Shown piece after piece: positions 53,914-56,680 of a stretch of 56,680 nucleotides of DNA. How positions within the stretch are numbered: position 1 is the first letter of the stretch; each line of letters opens with the position of its first letter. A program made the position numbers and the translations under genes. The stretch lies in the NCBI GenBank assembly GCA_017621415.1, contig JAGATD010000059.1, positions 1 to 56,680 on the forward strand, given 5' to 3'. Source of the stretch: Clostridia bacterium (GTDB lineage Bacteria > Bacillota > Clostridia > Oscillospirales > CAG-272). The notes under the pieces were generated by a model that was not told where the DNA came from, did not search any database, and worked only from the letters and a program-made list of their open reading frames with translations.

Positions 53914-54179
53914 AGTCGATCATCAACGAACTTTGGCACGGAAATATAATTCCGCAAGAGGATAGCCGAACCAACTCGCCACAAATGAAGGAACTTCTCA
54001 ACTATATGGCAAGGCATCACGAGGACTTGGAGAAAAGCTTCTCTGAGGAGCAAAAAGAGGTGTTCGAGAAATTCCACGACTGTTGGAGTGAGTATATGAG
54101 TTTGGCAGAGGCAGCCATCTTTGAATACGCTTTCAAACTTGGAATGCAAATAGCCATAGAAACAATGACAGATAAATAA
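53910..54179 (+). CDS. DUF6809 family protein, right copy
   Basis: The 89-residue protein begins MKSIINELWHGNI and keeps MSLAEAAIFEYAFKLGM; it is the partner of the copy at 132-404. The start overlaps the TnpV stop by 4 bases, and GGGAGGTGG lies upstream, so the coupled arrangement is conserved in both copies. A terminator follows at once. Confidence 0.8.
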   Translation: MKSIINELWHGNIIPQEDSRTNSPQMKELLNYMARHHEDLEKSFSEEQKEVFEKFHDCWSEYMSLAEAAIFEYAFKLGMQIAIETMTDK

Positions 54180-54189
54180 CAGCAAATCG

Positions 54190-54218
54190 GGCATCGGTGA
54201 AATATCCGATGCCTTTTT
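54190..54218 (+). terminator. Terminator of the right TnpV-DUF6809 unit
   Basis: GGCATCGG (54190-54197) pairs with CCGATGCC (54206-54213), followed by TTTTT. Confidence 0.88.
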
Positions 54219-54240
54219 GATTAAGATTTGTTCTGACCGA

Positions 54241-54269
54241 TTGACAAATTACCAAAAATAGTGTATAAT
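54241..54269 (+). promoter_or_regulatory. Promoter of the HTH regulator gene
   Basis: TTGACA (54241-54246) and TATAAT (54264-54269) are 17 bases apart, a full consensus. Confidence 0.85.
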
Positions 54270-54282
54270 ATAATACGCGAAA

Positions 54283-54317
54283 GCGAATGGTAATACACTA
54301 CGCACTTGCGAATGGTA
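54283..54317 (+). promoter_or_regulatory. Paired direct repeats in the leader of the HTH regulator
   Basis: GCGAATGGTA occurs at 54283-54292 and again at 54308-54317, 25 bases apart, just downstream of the predicted start point. Their spacing of about 2.4 helical turns and place suggest binding sites for a regulator, possibly the gene's own product. Confidence 0.5.
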
Positions 54318-54365
54318 TTTTTGCTCGCAAATATGAATGTTAAAACGGTTCATAGAGAGGTAAAA

Positions 54366-55601
54366 ATGGATTACATAAGCATAGATGAAGCCGCTAAAAA
54401 ATGGGGGCTTTCAAAAAGATTTGTTCAGCTTCTTTGTTCTAACGGAAGAATAGAAGGAGCAACCCGTTTGGGTAGAGCGTGGATGATACCGCACAATGCG
54501 AAAAAGCCTATCGACGGCAGAACCAAGGCGGCACGATCCAAACGTGATGCGGATATGCCACTTCCACGCAAAACACCTTTTCTCTATATGACAGACCTCT
54601 ATAACACGCCCGGAACGGCTGACAGTGTTGGCGAAAGTCTTGCATACAATCACGAGGCACAGGTGCTTTTTGAAGCTGAGGTCGCATACTCTCGCGGCGA
54701 GATAGATAAGGTGTATGATAGCGCGAACTACCTTTTGAATAAGCACTCCGGCTTCTATGCCGTTCAGTCCGCAGGTATGCTTCTCGCTATGTGCGCGATA
54801 TGGAAAGGCGATATTGAAATGTGGCGCAAAGCCAAGATACATCTATCCGAAGCGCCCATCAAAAACGATAGTGACCGAGAAGTGATAGAGCTTGCTATCA
54901 GTGCGGTCGATATTATGCTATATAGCGTCGAAAACTTTCCGAAATGGTTCCAAATCGGCTGTTTTGAGCCGTTACACGAGGATGCTTACCCTGCGGCGAA
55001 GGTCTATTACGGCAAGTTTTTGTATGCGGTTGGATACTCGGTTGCAACAGGTTCGCTGAAGCTCCCGGGTGCTGAAGGACTCTACGTGATGTCCTCTGTG
55101 CCTTACACGCTTGAACCGATGATCTGTTGGGCAAAGGAAAGAAAAACCGTAATGTCCGAGATCTATCTGCGCCTCACCTGCGCGGCGGTCTATCATAGCA
55201 ACGGCAACGATAAGGAGGCAATTAGGCACATCGACAGAGCTTTGAGTCTTGCGCTTCCCGATAGGTTCTACGGTGTTCTCGCTGAATATTGTCGTACAAT
55301 AGGCACTTTGATTGAAGCTCGTTTGAAGCCAATTGACGAGAACGCATATAACGAGGTAAAACGTCTGTCTGGCATCTACGCTGAGAATTGGTCGAAGCTG
55401 AGTAGTAAGATAACGGGTAAGCAAATCGTATCCTCGCTATCGGTTCAGAACCGACAGGTCGCTCGTCTTGCCGCCTTCAAATTGTCCGATGCAGAGATTG
55501 CAAGAAGAACCAATATGTCGCTTCCGGGTGTTAAACAAGCAATACGAATCATCAAAGAAAAAAGCGGTTTAGAGCGCGATGAATTTGCCGCAATTCTCTG
55601 A
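54366..55601 (+). CDS. Dual-HTH regulator: MerR/excisionase-like N terminus, LuxR-like C terminus
   Basis: The 411-residue protein opens with an excisionase/MerR-type helix-turn-helix (SIDEAAKKWGLSKRFVQLL, about 4-22, then the wing GATRLGRAWMIP). A linker leads to a helical region (about 95-330) resembling TPR-like repeats, and the end has a second HTH (LSDAEIARRTNMSLPGVKQAI, about 378-398) like that of LuxR. The ATG at 54366 has AGAGAGGT 5-6 bases upstream. It is set in the accessory right edge with its own consensus promoter. Ligand and targets are unknown. Confidence 0.75.
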   Translation: MDYISIDEAAKKWGLSKRFVQLLCSNGRIEGATRLGRAWMIPHNAKKPIDGRTKAARSKRDADMPLPRKTPFLYMTDLYNTPGTADSVGESLAYNHEAQVLFEAEVAYSRGEIDKVYDSANYLLNKHSGFYAVQSAGMLLAMCAIWKGDIEMWRKAKIHLSEAPIKNDSDREVIELAISAVDIMLYSVENFPKWFQIGCFEPLHEDAYPAAKVYYGKFLYAVGYSVATGSLKLPGAEGLYVMSSVPYTLEPMICWAKERKTVMSEIYLRLTCAAVYHSNGNDKEAIRHIDRALSLALPDRFYGVLAEYCRTIGTLIEARLKPIDENAYNEVKRLSGIYAENWSKLSSKITGKQIVSSLSVQNRQVARLAAFKLSDAEIARRTNMSLPGVKQAIRIIKEKSGLERDEFAAIL

Positions 55602-55778
55602 TTTATATATCCAAAGCACCCCCAAAAAGTTATATAGAAGGCGCAAAACCGCCGAAAAATATGTACTTTTTTTCGCTTTTTAGGTAATACAAAAATCTGA
55701 AAAAATCTGCTATACTATTGTCAGAATGATGATGTATGGCAGATTTTCTTTTTTGACAATATGCCGAAAGGAGAGAAA

Positions 55779-56144
55779 ATGTTTACGAAAATAATTGAAG
55801 CAAACGGCGATGCAACCATACGGAAGGTTCCAAAGGAAGGCGAGCTTTACAAAGTAGTGACCGTGTTTGGTAAAACCTTCGAGCTTTGGTACGGATACTA
55901 TGAGGATTATGAAAGAGAAAATCCTACGGTCGAGCCGATGCCGATATATCCTAACTTTATAAAAGAACCACTTTACACCGACGAAGGTGAGCCTTTCGTT
56001 ACGATGATGCAGGATGCTTGCCCATACTACAAGAGCGAAAAGAAAAGAACTGCGGACTCAACCTGCGATGAATGTAAGTATTTCAAACACGGTGAGGATT
56101 GGTTCGGAATTTGCACCTGCCCAAAGAACAAGAAGAACGAATAA
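55779..56144 (+). CDS. Hypothetical small Cys-rich protein
   Basis: I do not recognise this 121-residue protein. The N-terminal two thirds are mixed and rich in Glu, Tyr and Pro; the C-terminal 35 residues hold five cysteines (DACPYYK, STCDECKYF, GICTCPKN), which could bind a metal. The ATG at 55779 has AAAGGAG 6 bases upstream; the frame extends to 55761 without support. The upstream gap 55602-55778 has a TATACT at 55711 without a good -35 and a short GGCG/CGCC stem near 55640. Confidence 0.65.
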   Translation: MFTKIIEANGDATIRKVPKEGELYKVVTVFGKTFELWYGYYEDYERENPTVEPMPIYPNFIKEPLYTDEGEPFVTMMQDACPYYKSEKKRTADSTCDECKYFKHGEDWFGICTCPKNKKNE

Positions 56145-56251
56145 CCTGAATATAATGCAAATGAAAAAAACGCAAAGGGATATCCCCGTGGTTTGGTGCT
56201 TTGCACCAATACCAAACAAACTCTAATAACCCCAAAAGGAAGGTAACCAAT

Positions 56252-56680
56252 ATGAAAAAATTAACACTAATTCTACTCTCGGTCTTGATGATCGTAACCC
56301 TCGCAGCTTGCGGTAGCAAAAAATGTGAGCAGCATGTTTACGATGACTGTGCAGATACCGAATGTAACGTATGCGGCGAAACAAGAGATTCCATGCACTC
56401 GTGGAAGGATGCCGACTGTCTCAATCCCAAGACCTGTACAGTCTGTGGCAAGACAGAAGGCTCTGCTCTCGGACACGAATGGACAACGCCCGATGTTGAT
56501 CTGTGCGAGGTTCAATCCACCTGTTCAAGATGCGGTGCAACCGACGGAGAAAACAAGGAACATACTCCCGAAAATGATGATAACGACTGTTCAACCGCCC
56601 TTAATTGCGGTGTTTGCGGAAAAGAAATTCTGGCGGCAGGCGAGCATTCCCCCGAAAAGGATGACGGCAATTGCACAACA
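56252..56680 (+). CDS. Cys-rich repeat lipoprotein, truncated by the window end
   Basis: A frame open to the last base (143 codons seen) begins MKKLTLILLSVLMIV and has a lipobox LAAC (Cys-20), so it is anchored to the outer face of the membrane. After it come repeated CxxCG knuckles (CNVCGE, CTVCGK, CSRCGA, CGVCGK) spaced 20-30 residues, with HSW/HEW/HTP histidines between them, as in many surface proteins of gut Firmicutes. AGGAAGG lies 8 bases before the ATG. Length and C terminus are beyond the window. Confidence 0.75.
   Translation, partial: MKKLTLILLSVLMIVTLAACGSKKCEQHVYDDCADTECNVCGETRDSMHSWKDADCLNPKTCTVCGKTEGSALGHEWTTPDVDLCEVQSTCSRCGATDGENKEHTPENDDNDCSTALNCGVCGKEILAAGEHSPEKDDGNCTT

Noticed and set aside
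132..54179. A 54 kb composite transposon bounded by the TnpV pairs
   Set aside because: The genes between are core functions (ribosomal proteins, efp, relA, glycogen), and no transposase is present; separate insertions explain the copies better.
1..56680. CRISPR array, rRNA or tRNA genes
   Set aside because: I found no evenly spaced short repeats, no rRNA-like blocks and no cloverleaf with a T-loop consensus on either strand by eye.

Overview
The window reads as a chromosomal segment of a low-to-moderate GC, spore-forming, probably gut-associated member of the Clostridia. The signs are sporulation genes yabP and yabQ, ribosomal protein L27 with a cleavable leader beside its protease Prp, an IspH-ribosomal protein S1 fusion, the GlgC/GlgD pair, HemZ, and sigma-A promoters with near-consensus -35 and -10 boxes 17 bp apart. 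A species cannot be named from the sequence alone.

Layout. 1-1300 is accessory: a TnpV-DUF6809 gene pair facing left and two ~139 bp direct repeats, each preceded by a terminator-like hairpin. 1.3-4.6 kb holds an AraC regulator and a NhaC-family antiporter under a lysine riboswitch. 4.6-9.2 kb holds comF, glnS and a metallo-beta-lactamase-fold hydrolase (minus), then a Se/S-carrier-like protein and a cysteine-desulfurase-like enzyme (plus). 9.2-19.8 kb is one minus-strand glycogen operon, glgB-glgC-glgD-glgA-glgP-GH13, ending in a divergent shikimate-kinase-like gene; its likely promoter lies inside the end of yabQ. 19.8-32.3 kb is minus-strand housekeeping: hup-rqcP-yabP-yabQ, a SpoVB-like flippase, hemZ, dtd, relA, recJ, an FAD oxidoreductase, a 56-residue membrane peptide and cdaA. 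32.3-35.5 kb (plus) is a Crp/Fnr regulator with a three-gene ABC importer. 35.6-42.2 kb (plus) carries an RpiR regulator, a BaiN-type flavoprotein, a Cmk-PlsC fusion, an IspH-S1 fusion and an AEC transporter. 42.2-52.8 kb (minus) has a phage-type replication protein, an ABC-F gene broken by an in-frame TAG, a HAD phosphatase, galE, rplU-prp-rpmA, an esterase-like hydrolase, a CD1247-type protein, efp, a proline peptidase, a TIM-barrel protein and YqeG. 52.8-56.7 kb is accessory again: a MITE-like repeat, a strongly structured RNA with its own promoter, a second TnpV-DUF6809 pair facing right, an HTH regulator, a small Cys-rich protein and the start of a Cys-rich lipoprotein.

Functionally the core is ordinary Clostridial chromosome: glycogen storage and use, two second-messenger enzymes (RelA for ppGpp, CdaA for c-di-AMP), translation and ribosome-quality factors, and envelope and isoprenoid synthesis. 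Novelty is concentrated at the two edges and in a few odd genes. The best candidates are the structured RNA upstream of the right TnpV pair, the amber codon at the signature serine of the ABC-F gene, the CdaR-like micro-gene after cdaA, and the lysine-riboswitch antiporter with an inserted ectodomain.
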